Assembly (NCBI RefSeq): GCF_001486585.1
Contig: NZ_LN909037.1
Location: forward strand, 1-64,000
Direction: 5' to 3'
Length of the DNA stretch: 64,000 nt
Origin: Paenibacillus senegalimassiliensis
Lineage (GTDB): Bacteria > Bacillota > Bacilli > Paenibacillales > Paenibacillaceae
Made by a program: the position numbers and the translations under genes. The notes under the pieces were generated by a model. It was not told the origin of the DNA and searched no databases. It saw only the letters and a list, made by a program, of their open reading frames with translations. Position 1 is the first letter of the stretch. Each line of letters starts with the position of its first letter. This document shows positions 1 through 8,869 of this stretch, one piece after another.

Positions 1-19
1 CGGTCGAGGGCTTATCCAA
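1..19 (+). rRNA. 23S rRNA, extreme 3' end (partial)
   Basis: The first bases match the conserved 3' terminus of Bacillales 23S rRNA (the GGTCGAGGGCTTA block). The gene enters from outside the window. About 110 nt of spacer separates it from the 5S gene, and no tRNA is visible in that spacer. The exact mature end is inferred from family knowledge. Confidence 0.8.
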
Positions 20-131
20 AACAACTCCGAAGCGTGGCGTCAGGCTGAATAAGCCGTGAAGAGCACTTCAGGAGAACTAATTCGCAAATTCGTTTCGTAT
101 CCAGTTTTCAAGCGATCAAACGCTTGAACCG

Positions 132-248
132 TTTGGTGGCGATGGCGGAGGGGTTCCACACGTACCCATCCCGAACACGACCGTTAAGCCCTCCAGCGCC
201 GATGGTACTTGGACCGAAGGGTCCTGGGAGAGTAGGACGCCGCCAAGC
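132..248 (+). rRNA. rrf: 5S ribosomal RNA
   Basis: A 117-nt sequence with the typical Bacillales 5S features: a TTTGGTGGCGATGGCGG start pairing with the GCCGCCAAGC end, the CCCATCCCGAACACG loop and the GGGAGAGTAGGACG segment. It follows the 23S tail and is followed by a terminator, so it is the last gene of an rRNA operon. An 84-residue open frame across it is accidental. Confidence 0.96.
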
Positions 249-257
249 AACGATAAC

Positions 258-294
258 AAGCACTACCGATTACAAGTCGGTAGTGCTTTTTTCT
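258..294 (+). terminator. rRNA operon terminator
   Basis: A perfect 12-bp stem (AAGCACTACCGA with TCGGTAGTGCTT), a 7-nt loop and a run of T form a strong intrinsic terminator 10 nt after 5S. The remaining ~130 nt before the ctsR promoter hold no gene that I can see. Confidence 0.93.
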
Positions 295-421
295 GTATTT
301 ATTCGCTTAGCCAATTCTCCACGAACGAGAGTTATTTCGTTCTCCGGGGATCATTTTTTTAAATGGAGAATATTTTAATCCCAGCACGCTCACACTGAAT
401 TAACGAAAGAGCTTCACCCTC

Positions 422-449
422 TTGGCAAATCAACAATCTGTGGTATAAT
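422..449 (+). promoter_or_regulatory. sigma-A-type promoter of the ctsR operon
   Basis: TTGGCA at 422-427 and a perfect TATAAT at 444-449 are separated by 16 nt. The CtsR operator starts 8 nt downstream, overlapping the expected transcription start. This is the classical arrangement for repression of the class III heat-shock operon. Confidence 0.82.
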
Positions 450-457
450 GTTTATAA

Positions 458-474
458 AGTCAAAGAAAGTCAAA
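458..474 (+). promoter_or_regulatory. CtsR operator (heptad direct repeat)
   Basis: AGTCAAA-GAA-AGTCAAA is an exact fit to the known CtsR box, two RGTCAAA heptads separated by 3 nt. A further partial AGTCAAC follows. Its position at the start site implies that CtsR represses its own operon, as known in B. subtilis. Confidence 0.93.
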
Positions 475-521
475 GTCAACACAACAAGAATATCACGTTA
501 GGATTGATGGAGGATGGATGA

Positions 522-983
522 GTGATGCGTAATATCTCCGATATCATCGAAAAATATCTAAAGAGTGTTCTGCATGAAAGTCCTGAAGGCATGATTGAAA
601 TTCAGCGTAATGATCTTGCCGACCAATTCTCCTGCGTGCCATCGCAAATTAATTATGTGATCAGCACTCGCTTTACGGTAGAGAAGGGATACCTGGTTGA
701 GAGCAAGCGCGGCGGCGGTGGTTATGTGCGTATTCGGCGGATAGAACTGCCGGGCCCCATATCGCTGCATACGCATTTGCACGAGACCATCGGGATGGAG
801 ATTGGACAGTCTGCAGCCGAAGGGTTGATTTATCAGTTGGAGGAAGCCCGTTTCTTAAGCCGGAGAGAGGCTGCGCTGATGCGTTCCGTCGTTTCTCGCG
901 ATGTGCTAATGGTCAAATTGCCGTATCGCGATCAAATCCGGGCGCGGATGATGAAGGCGATGCTGATTTCTTTGTTGAGCTAG
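522..983 (+). CDS. ctsR: CtsR, repressor of class III heat-shock genes
   Basis: CtsR is a dimeric winged-helix repressor of clp genes. It is inactivated by heat and removed through McsB/ClpCP. The 153-residue length is normal. The helix-turn-helix lies around residues 28-50, and the tetraglycine wing loop (GGGG about residues 64-67), known in this family as the heat sensor, is intact. Translation can start at GTG 522 or ATG 525; GGAGG at 509-513 fits both. It is first in the operon ctsR-mcsA-mcsB-clpC and carries a CtsR box in its own promoter, so it is autoregulated. Confidence 0.96.
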   Translation: MMRNISDIIEKYLKSVLHESPEGMIEIQRNDLADQFSCVPSQINYVISTRFTVEKGYLVESKRGGGGYVRIRRIELPGPISLHTHLHETIGMEIGQSAAEGLIYQLEEARFLSRREAALMRSVVSRDVLMVKLPYRDQIRARMMKAMLISLLS

Positions 984-1082
984 GTTCCGAAGGTGTGGTG
1001 AGCAGGGCTACAAGCCTTTAGAGTTCACCAGACACATAAGGTTACCCAGTCTAGTCTATCCAGTATTAGAGGAGGGTCATCC

Positions 1083-1607
1083 ATGCAATGCCAAGAATGC
1101 GGTAAACGCCCCGCGACCTTGCATTTCACGAAGATCGTCAATGGGGAGAAGACAGAATTCCATATTTGCGAGAACTGCGCCAGGGAGAAGGGAGAATTGA
1201 TTCCGGGAACGTCCGGTGGCTTCTCCATTCACAACCTGTTATCCGGATTTCTTGACTTAAGTCCGGGCAATAAGGGGCAGATTTCAGGGAATAAACCTCC
1301 TGAGCATTTGCGTTGCGAAGAATGTGGCATGACCTATTCGCAATTCAGCAAGATTGGCCGTTTTGGCTGTAGTTCATGCTATAAATATTTCAACGACCGA
1401 TTGGACCCGTTGTTCAAGAAGGTGCATGGCAATACCGTTCACGTCGGTAAGATTCCGAAGCGCACAGGGGGGCACATTCAAGTCAAGCGTAAGCTTGATG
1501 ATCTCCGTCAGGAGCTTCAGCAACGGATTTTACAAGAAGAGTTCGAAGATGCAGCGGCGTTGCGGGACCAAATTCGCGAACTCGAAAAAAATATGTCTGC
1601 CGAGTAG
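1083..1607 (+). CDS. mcsA: McsA, zinc-finger activator of the arginine kinase McsB
   Basis: McsA is the partner and activator of the protein-arginine kinase McsB. Four CXXC pairs are visible (Cys3/6, 29/32, 78/81, 96/99), expected to bind zinc. A UVR-like coiled-coil domain occupies about residues 135-170. The 174-residue length is close to the B. subtilis protein. A GAGGAGGGT Shine-Dalgarno precedes the ATG. A 99-nt gap separates it from ctsR, and its stop lies just before mcsB, so the two are probably translated together. It belongs to the CtsR regulon. Confidence 0.95.
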   Translation: MQCQECGKRPATLHFTKIVNGEKTEFHICENCAREKGELIPGTSGGFSIHNLLSGFLDLSPGNKGQISGNKPPEHLRCEECGMTYSQFSKIGRFGCSSCYKYFNDRLDPLFKKVHGNTVHVGKIPKRTGGHIQVKRKLDDLRQELQQRILQEEFEDAAALRDQIRELEKNMSAE

Positions 1608-1619
1608 GAGGGATGCATG

Positions 1620-2678
1620 ATGACAAATCTCCGATTTACAGAACAGCCACTTAGCGAATGGATGAGCCGGGAGGGCAGGGAATCCGACATCGTCATCAGC
1701 AGCCGGGTGAGAATTGCCCGCAATATGCTGCAACATCCTTTTCCCATGCTGTCGACCAACCGGCAGTCCGAGGAAGTGCTGGAGCAATTGCGGCAAGCAC
1801 TGACGGATGAACAGTTTGAGGCCTATGGCCCCTTGCATCCGTTGTTACTTACTGACTTAGATGAATTAGACAAGAGAGTTCTGGTTGAGAAGCACTTAAT
1901 CAGCCCGAACTTGGCTACAGATTCCCGCAACGGCGCAGCCTTTATTAGTGAAGATGAAAGTCTCAGTATTATGATTAACGAAGAGGATCATCTGCGCATT
2001 CAATGTTTATACCCGGGGCTGCAAATTCAGGAAGCATGGGAGAAAGCCACGGAAATTGACGATATCTTCGAAGCGCATGTCGATTATGCCTTCGACGATC
2101 ATCGCGGTTATTTGACCAGTTGTCCGACGAATGTCGGAACGGGGCTACGTGCTTCGGTTATGATGCATTTGCCCGCATTGGTGCTTACTCAGCAAATCGG
2201 TCGCATTTTATCGGCGGTGTCCCAGGTTGGCTTGACGGTGCGGGGCATCTATGGAGAGGGCAGCGAGACACAGGGCAACTTGTTTCAAATCTCAAATCAG
2301 ATTACACTAGGACAAAGCGAAGCCGAGATTATTGAGAATTTGTATGGCGTCGTTTTGCAGATTATACAGCACGAGAAGACGGCCAGAGAGAAGCTGATTA
2401 CCGAGTCACGGCCGCGAATGCTGGACCGGGTGATGCGGTCTTACGGGACACTGTCACATGCCTTCATCATTGATTCGAAGGAAGCGGCCCAGCGGTTATC
2501 CGATGTTCGCCTCGGGGTGGACCTTGGTCTCATCGACAATGTATCGGCGCAAACACTCAATGAGCTTAATGTGCTGACGCAACCTGGTTTTCTGCAGAAG
2601 AAATTTAATAACGGCATGTCACCGGCAGAACGGGACATGTACCGTGCCAAGCTCATTCGGGAGAGAATGGGGAATTAA
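1620..2678 (+). CDS. mcsB: McsB, protein-arginine kinase
   Basis: McsB phosphorylates arginines on damaged proteins and on CtsR, marking them for ClpC-ClpP degradation. It belongs to the phosphagen kinase fold. The nucleotide-binding SSRVRIARN motif is at residues 27-35, and the SCPTNVGTG loop carries the catalytic cysteine at about residue 168. Length is 352 residues. ATG ATG occurs at 1617-1622. The second is preferred because AGGAGGG at 1606-1612 is 7 nt upstream, against 4 nt for the first. It sits between mcsA and clpC in the CtsR operon. Confidence 0.96.
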   Translation: MTNLRFTEQPLSEWMSREGRESDIVISSRVRIARNMLQHPFPMLSTNRQSEEVLEQLRQALTDEQFEAYGPLHPLLLTDLDELDKRVLVEKHLISPNLATDSRNGAAFISEDESLSIMINEEDHLRIQCLYPGLQIQEAWEKATEIDDIFEAHVDYAFDDHRGYLTSCPTNVGTGLRASVMMHLPALVLTQQIGRILSAVSQVGLTVRGIYGEGSETQGNLFQISNQITLGQSEAEIIENLYGVVLQIIQHEKTAREKLITESRPRMLDRVMRSYGTLSHAFIIDSKEAAQRLSDVRLGVDLGLIDNVSAQTLNELNVLTQPGFLQKKFNNGMSPAERDMYRAKLIRERMGN

Positions 2679-2709
2679 CGGTTAGGACCAACTATGGAGG
2701 TGTTGAGAG

Positions 2710-5154
2710 ATGATGTTTGGAAGATTTACGGAACGCGCCCAGAAGGTGCTGGCATTGGCCCAGGAAGAAGCGGTAAGACTGGGGCATAACAATATCGGAA
2801 CAGAACATGTATTACTCGGACTGATTCGCGAGGGCGAAGGCATCGCGGCGAAGGCACTGATTGGACTTGGTCTGGGCCTTGAGAAAATACAAGATGAAGT
2901 AGAAACGCTGATTGGTCGTGGTCAAGAGCAACCAACGAATATTGCTTACACACCTCGCGCCAAGAAGGTCATTGAGTTGTCTATGGATGAAGCACGCAAG
3001 CTTGGTCATACTTATGTCGGCACGGAGCACATTCTGCTCGGTTTGATTCGTGAAGGGGAAGGCGTAGCTGCCCGTGTATTAAATAATTTGGGCATCAGCC
3101 TGAACAAGGCGCGGCAGCAAGTGCTGCAATTACTGGGCAGCAGCGAAGCCGTATCCAGTCATCACGGGGCACCTGCTAACGTCAATACGCCTACGCTGGA
3201 TAGTCTGGCTCGCGATTTGACGGCTTCTGCCAAAGAGGGTAACCTCGATCCGGTCATTGGCCGCAGCAAGGAGATTGAACGCGTTATTCAAGTGCTTAGC
3301 CGTCGGACGAAGAACAATCCGGTGCTGATTGGTGAACCTGGTGTTGGTAAAACGGCGATTGCCGAGGGCCTGGCCCAGAAGATTATTAATAATGAAATTC
3401 CGGAAACACTGCGCGACAAACGGGTCATGACCCTGGATATGGGCTCTGTTGTAGCTGGTACCAAGTACCGTGGTGAATTTGAAGATAGATTGAAGAAGAT
3501 CATGGATGAAATTCGTCAGGCTGGCAATATCATTCTGTTTATTGACGAATTGCATACCTTGATTGGAGCAGGCGGAGCGGAAGGTGCGATCGACGCTTCG
3601 AATATTTTGAAGCCGGCATTGGCCCGTGGTGAACTGCAATGCATCGGCGCTACAACGCTGGATGAATATCGCAAATACATCGAGAAGGATGCCGCACTGG
3701 AACGCCGCTTCCAGCCGATTACGGTGGATCAGCCTTCCGTAGAGGAAGCCATCCAAATCCTGCACGGACTGCGCGACCGCTACGAAGCGCATCACCGGGT
3801 GAAGATTACGGATGAAGCGATTGACCAAGCAGTGAAGCTCTCAGACCGTTACATCCCGGATCGGTTCTTGCCAGATAAGGCGATTGACCTGATCGATGAA
3901 GCGGGCTCCAAGGTAAGGTTGAATTCATATACGGTACCGCCAAACCTCAAGCAATTAGAGAGTCGTCTGGAGGATATTCGCAAGGAGAAGGATGCTGCGG
4001 TACAAAGCCAGGAGTTCGAGAAGGCAGCAGCGCTGCGCGATACCGAACAGAAGATTCGGGAGGAACTGGATGTAACCAAGAATCAGTGGAAGGAAAAACA
4101 AGGTCGTACGGATTCCGAAGTTACACCCGAGGATATCGCTCAAGTGGTCGCTAGCTGGACGGGAATTCCGGTCAGCAAGCTGAAGGAAGAAGAAACCGAG
4201 CGTTTGCTGAACATGGAACAAATTTTGCATGAGCGCGTTATCGGTCAAGATGAAGCCGTCAAGGCGGTTAGCCGGGCCATTCGTCGTGCTCGCGCCGGAC
4301 TTAAAGATCCGAAGCGCCCGATGGGCTCCTTCATTTTCCTTGGTCCAACCGGGGTTGGTAAGACCGAACTGGCAAGAGCACTGGCAGAAGCGATGTTCGG
4401 TGATGAGAATGCCGTAATTCGGATCGATATGTCCGAATATATGGAGAAACATTCCACCGCTCGTTTGGTAGGTGCGCCTCCGGGATATGTTGGTTATGAA
4501 GAAGGCGGCCAATTGACAGAGAAGGTACGCCGTAAGCCATACTCAGTTGTATTGCTGGACGAAATCGAGAAGGCACATCCGGAAGTATTCAACATTTTGT
4601 TGCAAGTGCTCGAAGATGGTCGTCTGACCGATTCCAAGGGCCGCGTGGTCGACTTCCGCAACACGCTCATTATCTTGACCTCGAACGTTGGGGCTGAAGC
4701 CATCAAGCGCAACACCCGTCTTGGCTTCACGGCGGTGCAGGATGCTGGCGCGGACTACGAGAACATGAAGGGCAAAGTCATGGAAGAACTGAAGAAGAAC
4801 TTCCGTCCGGAGTTCTTGAACCGGATCGACGAGAGCATCGTGTTCCATTCCCTGGAGGAATCTCACATCGGGCAGATCGTTTCGCTTATGTCCGAGGAGC
4901 TGCGCAAGCGGCTGCATGAATTTGATGTGGACTTCACATTGACCGACAAAGCCAAGGCTTTCCTGGCCAAAGAAGGATTTGATCCTGCTTATGGTGCACG
5001 TCCACTACGTCGGGCCATTCAGAAGTACATTGAGGACCGCTTGTCCGAAGAACTGCTGACCGGCAACGTGAAGAAGGGCGACTCGTTGACGATCGATGAG
5101 GACAACGGTACGCTGGCTGTAGAGCGCACCGGAGTTTTTTCCAAAAACGCATAA
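2710..5154 (+). CDS. clpC: ClpC, AAA+ unfoldase of the ClpCP protease
   Basis: ClpC unfolds substrates, including arginine-phosphorylated proteins, and feeds them to ClpP. The 814-residue protein has a double Clp-N repeat (about 1-145), a first AAA+ domain with Walker A GEPGVGKT at 208-215, a middle domain with a UVR-like segment near 420-455, and a second AAA+ domain with GPTGVGKT at 545-552. The [10 protein letters not shown] start matches the B. subtilis protein, and GGAGGTG lies 7 nt before the first ATG. It is last in the ctsR operon and is followed by a strong terminator. Confidence 0.97.
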   Translation: MMFGRFTERAQKVLALAQEEAVRLGHNNIGTEHVLLGLIREGEGIAAKALIGLGLGLEKIQDEVETLIGRGQEQPTNIAYTPRAKKVIELSMDEARKLGHTYVGTEHILLGLIREGEGVAARVLNNLGISLNKARQQVLQLLGSSEAVSSHHGAPANVNTPTLDSLARDLTASAKEGNLDPVIGRSKEIERVIQVLSRRTKNNPVLIGEPGVGKTAIAEGLAQKIINNEIPETLRDKRVMTLDMGSVVAGTKYRGEFEDRLKKIMDEIRQAGNIILFIDELHTLIGAGGAEGAIDASNILKPALARGELQCIGATTLDEYRKYIEKDAALERRFQPITVDQPSVEEAIQILHGLRDRYEAHHRVKITDEAIDQAVKLSDRYIPDRFLPDKAIDLIDEAGSKVRLNSYTVPPNLKQLESRLEDIRKEKDAAVQSQEFEKAAALRDTEQKIREELDVTKNQWKEKQGRTDSEVTPEDIAQVVASWTGIPVSKLKEEETERLLNMEQILHERVIGQDEAVKAVSRAIRRARAGLKDPKRPMGSFIFLGPTGVGKTELARALAEAMFGDENAVIRIDMSEYMEKHSTARLVGAPPGYVGYEEGGQLTEKVRRKPYSVVLLDEIEKAHPEVFNILLQVLEDGRLTDSKGRVVDFRNTLIILTSNVGAEAIKRNTRLGFTAVQDAGADYENMKGKVMEELKKNFRPEFLNRIDESIVFHSLEESHIGQIVSLMSEELRKRLHEFDVDFTLTDKAKAFLAKEGFDPAYGARPLRRAIQKYIEDRLSEELLTGNVKKGDSLTIDEDNGTLAVERTGVFSKNA

Positions 5155-5173
5155 GCTAAGATGTCCATAATTT

Positions 5174-5207
5174 ACAAGGGACCTGCAGATATTTGCAGGT
5201 CCCTTGT
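5174..5207 (+). terminator. terminator of the ctsR-clpC operon
   Basis: A near-perfect 14-bp stem (ACAAGGGACCTGCA with TGCAGGTCCCTTGT) and a short loop lie 20 nt after clpC. The 3' side is followed by only a weak T-rich tract. It separates the stress operon from the following two-component genes. Confidence 0.85.
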
Positions 5208-5253
5208 GTAATTTGGGATAATTGGAGGAGAGCATAAGGGAGTTGAAAGCCAA

Positions 5254-5949
5254 ATGAAAGAAACGATCCTCATTGTCGACGATGAGCGCGAAATCGTGAA
5301 GCTGATCGAAATATATTTGCAAAATGAGGGGTATACGCTGTTCTCTGCCTCGGATGGAGAGGAAGCACTGAGTATTTTGGAAGCACACCAAATTGATCTG
5401 ATTATTCTGGATATTATGATGCCCCGATTGAACGGAATCGAGGCCTGCATGCGTATCCGAGAGACGCGGGATATCCCCATCATTATGCTATCCGCCAAGA
5501 GTGAGGATATGGATAAGATTGAAGGACTGAGTATCGGCGCTGACGATTATGTCGCCAAGCCCTTTAATCCCTTGGAACTCGTCGCTCGGGCTAAGTCACA
5601 ACTGCGGCGATACCAGCGCTTTGGCAAATACATACCGGCTAACCAGGATGAGATCACCATTGATGGACTCACGATTAACACGGCGAAGCATCGGGTGACG
5701 ATGAATGACCGGGAAGTGAAGCTGACTCCTCGCGAATTTGAATTACTCAAGTTACTGGCGTTACACCGGGGAGTTGTGTTAGGGATGGAGACGATCTATG
5801 AGGAAGTGTGGAAAGAGCCTTACATGCAATCGAAAAATACAGTCATGGTACATATTCGCAGGCTTCGGGAGAAGCTTGAACAAGATCCGCAGCATCCCCG
5901 TTATATCAAGACGGTCTGGGGAATCGGCTACAAGCTGGAGGCCAATTAA
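5254..5949 (+). CDS. VanR/OmpR-family response regulator
   Basis: This is a DNA-binding response regulator of 231 residues. The receiver domain (1-115) has acidic Asp9/Asp10, phospho-acceptor Asp53, Ser80 and Lys102. A winged-helix domain of OmpR type covers about 130-230. The segment after Lys102 (PFNPLELVARAKSQLRRY) and the C-terminal PRYIKTVWGIGYKLE closely resemble VanR. No van resistance genes are nearby, so the target is unknown. The histidine kinase gene starts 17 nt after its stop. The downstream MBOAT/DHHW pair is the obvious candidate target, but that is inference. Confidence 0.9.
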   Translation: MKETILIVDDEREIVKLIEIYLQNEGYTLFSASDGEEALSILEAHQIDLIILDIMMPRLNGIEACMRIRETRDIPIIMLSAKSEDMDKIEGLSIGADDYVAKPFNPLELVARAKSQLRRYQRFGKYIPANQDEITIDGLTINTAKHRVTMNDREVKLTPREFELLKLLALHRGVVLGMETIYEEVWKEPYMQSKNTVMVHIRRLREKLEQDPQHPRYIKTVWGIGYKLEAN

Positions 5950-5966
5950 GATGGATAGAGGTCGTG

Positions 5967-7214
5967 ATGCAATTGGAAATTAAACGCAGGTTATCACTTC
6001 GGCTGACGTTCTTGCTTTTTGCTGTTGGAAGCTTGCTGTCTACCGTGACCATCTTGTATGTATGCCGGAAAATAGCCCAGTTTTTACTGAAGCCAAGCTC
6101 GTCGGTCATAACGCTTCCCTTCCGCGCAATCGTGGAATGGATGGTGAACCAGATCGGTTCGGTCCCCATCCAACTGCTCGTCGGAGTTTTGTTATATACG
6201 GGCATTTACCTGTGGTTGACGCAGGGGACGCAGCGCTATTGGGAACAGATCAGAACAGCCGTTACGGCCGTGGGCTCTGGAGAACTTGATGTTGCCCTTC
6301 CTGTTCGTGGCAGGGGGGAGCTGGCAGGCATGGCTGAACAACTCAATAAGATGACAGCAGAGCTAAATACGTCAATGGGACAGATCAACTCCTGGCTTGA
6401 GGGAATTGCTGAAGGTAGGCTAGATAGCCAAATCGTAGCGCAGAATGGTGAGTTGGCCAAAGTGGCGGAGAGTATAAACCAAATGTCGCTCCGGCTGAAG
6501 CAATCGATTGAAGAAGAGAGACTGGCGGAGAGATCAAAGAACGATCTGATTACCGGGGTATCTCACGATTTAAGAACACCATTAACCTCTATACTGGGGT
6601 TTCTCAAAGCTATTGAAGAGGATCAATATAAGGACGAAGTGGAACTACGATATTATGTCAACATCGCCTATGAGAAGGCCAGGGATTTACAGAAAATGAT
6701 CGACGATCTGTTCGAATACACACGGGTTAATCACGGGCTTCCGCTTCACGCATCCAACCTGGATTTGAACGCCTTCCTGCATCAACTGGTAGAGGAATTC
6801 GTGCCGCAATTGCAACAGCGGGGACTGCAATGTCAGGTTACGGCTGCTGAACCTCCGGTGCTTATTGAAGCGGATGGGGATTTACTGGCTCGTGCCTTTG
6901 AAAATTTGCTGGTGAATGCCATACAATACGGAGCCTCGGGCAAAAGGATAGATATATCCGTAGGGCAGAAAGGAGACATAGCTGTTGTTCAATTCATCAA
7001 CTATGGTGAAGAAATTCCGCCAGGTAGCCTGCCTCATTTGTTCGAGCGTTTCTACCGGGTTGATGCTTCTCGCTCCAAACAAACGGGAGGAACCGGGCTT
7101 GGGCTCGCTATTGCCAAAAGCATCATCGAGGCGCATGGCGGGCATATCACGGTCAGTAGCACTCGTCAGCGCACGGTATTTGAAACCTGCTTCAAGCTAG
7201 GGACTTCCAGCTAG
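5967..7214 (+). CDS. VanS-like membrane sensor histidine kinase
   Basis: Partner of the preceding regulator. Transmembrane segments lie at about residues 12-33 and 66-85, with only a short extracellular loop between them, so it may sense within the membrane. A HAMP segment and a second HAMP-like helix pair (about 85-185) lead to the H-box SHDLRTPLTS with His200. The ATPase domain ends with a GGTGLGLAIAKS G-box near residues 373-384. Start is GTG 5964 or ATG 5967. A terminator follows. VanS-like describes the family only and does not imply drug resistance. Confidence 0.88.
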   Translation: MQLEIKRRLSLRLTFLLFAVGSLLSTVTILYVCRKIAQFLLKPSSSVITLPFRAIVEWMVNQIGSVPIQLLVGVLLYTGIYLWLTQGTQRYWEQIRTAVTAVGSGELDVALPVRGRGELAGMAEQLNKMTAELNTSMGQINSWLEGIAEGRLDSQIVAQNGELAKVAESINQMSLRLKQSIEEERLAERSKNDLITGVSHDLRTPLTSILGFLKAIEEDQYKDEVELRYYVNIAYEKARDLQKMIDDLFEYTRVNHGLPLHASNLDLNAFLHQLVEEFVPQLQQRGLQCQVTAAEPPVLIEADGDLLARAFENLLVNAIQYGASGKRIDISVGQKGDIAVVQFINYGEEIPPGSLPHLFERFYRVDASRSKQTGGTGLGLAIAKSIIEAHGGHITVSSTRQRTVFETCFKLGTSS

Positions 7215-7249
7215 TAAGAACAAGTAACAGACAATAGCAGAGCGTGAGG

Positions 7250-7288
7250 AACAGGACCTTTCGGAATGGAATCGAAGGGTCCTGTTTT
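7250..7288 (+). terminator. terminator of the two-component operon
   Basis: AACAGGACCTTTCG pairs with CGAAGGGTCCTGTT around a short loop and is followed by a T run. It ends the regulator-kinase transcript, so the MBOAT genes downstream need their own promoter. Confidence 0.88.
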
Positions 7289-7310
7289 TATTTCACTCAT
7301 GGCGATTTCG

Positions 7311-7389
7311 ATCGTTTGAAAACGATAAGTAAATGCTAAGAACTTGTTAAGATTTGCGGCAGCAAATCGTTATTTTTGTCCTCTATACT
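7311..7389 (+). promoter_or_regulatory. candidate control region of the MBOAT/DHHW operon
   Basis: A TATACT -10 candidate at 7384-7389 has no good -35. Upstream lie two TAAGA motifs (7337-7341 and 7348-7352) exactly 11 bp apart, as expected for an OmpR-family tandem site. Two 7-bp perfect inverted repeats are also present: ATCGTTT/AAACGAT at 7311-7326 and GATTTGC/GCAAATC at 7351-7368. A promoter that needs an activator is an inference from this layout. Confidence 0.4.
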
Positions 7390-7426
7390 TCTCTTCAAGT
7401 CCTGATGACAGAGAGGAGTTAAAACG

Positions 7427-8839
7427 TTGGTTTTCTCAAGCCTGATTTTCTTATACTTGTTTTTGCCTGCTTTATTGCTCGCTTATTTCACATTTTCCAA
7501 TGCTAGCTATCGAATTTGGATATTGATTGTCTTCTCTTATATATTTTATGCCTGGGGGGAGCCGGTGTGGGTAGTTCTGCTGCTGCTTGCTTCCTTGTTA
7601 GGGTATGTATTTGCACTCGCTATCGATCGGTATAAGGGAAGAACAACGGCGAAGCTCCTATACACGCTGGCTATCGTTATCAATTTAGGTCTGCTGGGGT
7701 TCTTTAAATACGCAGGGTTTCTGGTGGAGAACATGAATAGAGTGCTGTCCTTTTCTATTCCGGTGCCGGATATCGACCTTCCCATAGGTATTTCTTTCTT
7801 CACCTTTGAGTTGATTTGTTATTTGACCGACGTTTACCGGGGGAAAATATCTGCCCCTAAGTCGCCGAAGAAGGTATTGTTTTACGTATCGTTTTTCCCG
7901 CATTTAGTAGCAGGTCCTATCATACGCTATTCGGATATCGAGCAGCAAATTGATCGTCCTCATGTGACATGGTCTGGCTTCAGTGAAGGGCTGACTCGCT
8001 TTATGGTGGGACTGGCAAAGAAGGTAGTCTTGGCCAACTTGCTGGGGGAAGCGGTCACGCAACTGCTGAATCCCGACCTGGAATCTGCCTCGGTGCTTGG
8101 TATGTGGCTAGGACTCAGTCTGTTTGCCCTGCAAATTTATTTTGATTTTTCCGGATATTCGGATATGGCTATTGGACTTGGAAAAATGCTTGGCTTCAAG
8201 TTAAGGGAGAATTTTGATTATCCCTACTTGTCCAAGACCATGGGGGAGTTCTGGCGGCGCTGGAATATGTCACTGGGCGGTTTCTTCCGGGACTACGTAT
8301 ATATTCCGCTGGGAGGCAGTCGTCGTTATTATGTTCGCAATTTACTGGTCGTGTGGTTCTTAACGGGAATTTGGCATGGAGCAAGCTGGAACTTCGTGAT
8401 CTGGGGACTGTATTGTGGGGCTCTGATCTATGTGGAACGAACCCCTATTGGAAGATGGTTGACCCGGCTTCCTGCGGCTTTACAGCACGTGTATGCGCTG
8501 ATCGTTATTTTGCTGGGCTGGAATTGGTTTTACTTTACTGATTTGTCTCAGGCTCTGAGAGCACTATCCATTTTGGTTGGAATACGGCATCAGACTTGGG
8601 TTAACCCCGAATTCATTTTAATCTTGCAGGATCATCTGCTGCTGTATGTCTCCGCAATCATTCTGTCGACCCCATTGCTGAAATATCTGGTTCAGTATGT
8701 GGTCCGCAGGCTGTCCGATGCTGGGAAAAGCGCCCTTGTGATGCTGGGGGCCCAGCTTACAAATGGTCTTCTGCTTGCTCTTTCAACCATATTGCTGGTG
8801 GGGAGCTCGTATAATCCGTTTCTATATTACCGTTTTTAA
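7427..8839 (+). CDS. MBOAT O-acyltransferase (AlgI/DltB-like)
   Basis: A polytopic membrane O-acyltransferase of 470 residues that transfers acyl (often acetyl) groups across the membrane to an extracellular polymer. Family marks are VAGPIIRYSDIE, the FWRRWNMSLGGFFRDYVYIPLGG segment (shown in part) and the WHGASWN motif, whose His317 is the expected active-site histidine. It starts at TTG 7427 with GAGAGGAG upstream. The DHHW partner follows after 30 nt. The acceptor polymer cannot be read from the sequence. No dlt, alg or capsule genes are adjacent. Confidence 0.92.
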   Translation: MVFSSLIFLYLFLPALLLAYFTFSNASYRIWILIVFSYIFYAWGEPVWVVLLLLASLLGYVFALAIDRYKGRTTAKLLYTLAIVINLGLLGFFKYAGFLVENMNRVLSFSIPVPDIDLPIGISFFTFELICYLTDVYRGKISAPKSPKKVLFYVSFFPHLVAGPIIRYSDIEQQIDRPHVTWSGFSEGLTRFMVGLAKKVVLANLLGEAVTQLLNPDLESASVLGMWLGLSLFALQIYFDFSGYSDMAIGLGKMLGFKLRENFDYPYLSKTMGEFWRRWNMSLGGFFRDYVYIPLGGSRRYYVRNLLVVWFLTGIWHGASWNFVIWGLYCGALIYVERTPIGRWLTRLPAALQHVYALIVILLGWNWFYFTDLSQALRALSILVGIRHQTWVNPEFILILQDHLLLYVSAIILSTPLLKYLVQYVVRRLSDAGKSALVMLGAQLTNGLLLALSTILLVGSSYNPFLYYRF

Positions 8840-8869
8840 GAGGGGTTATTATAAGGAGGTTTAAAATCA

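Noticed and set aside
124..378. 84-codon frame covering the 5S gene
   Set aside because: Overlaps 5S rRNA and its terminator; not a gene.
3130..3828. 232-codon reverse frame in clpC
   Set aside because: Shadow of clpC; no start context or motif.
5254..7214. vancomycin resistance operon suggested by VanR/VanS-like proteins
   Set aside because: No vanH, vanA or vanX-type genes are present; similarity is at family level only.
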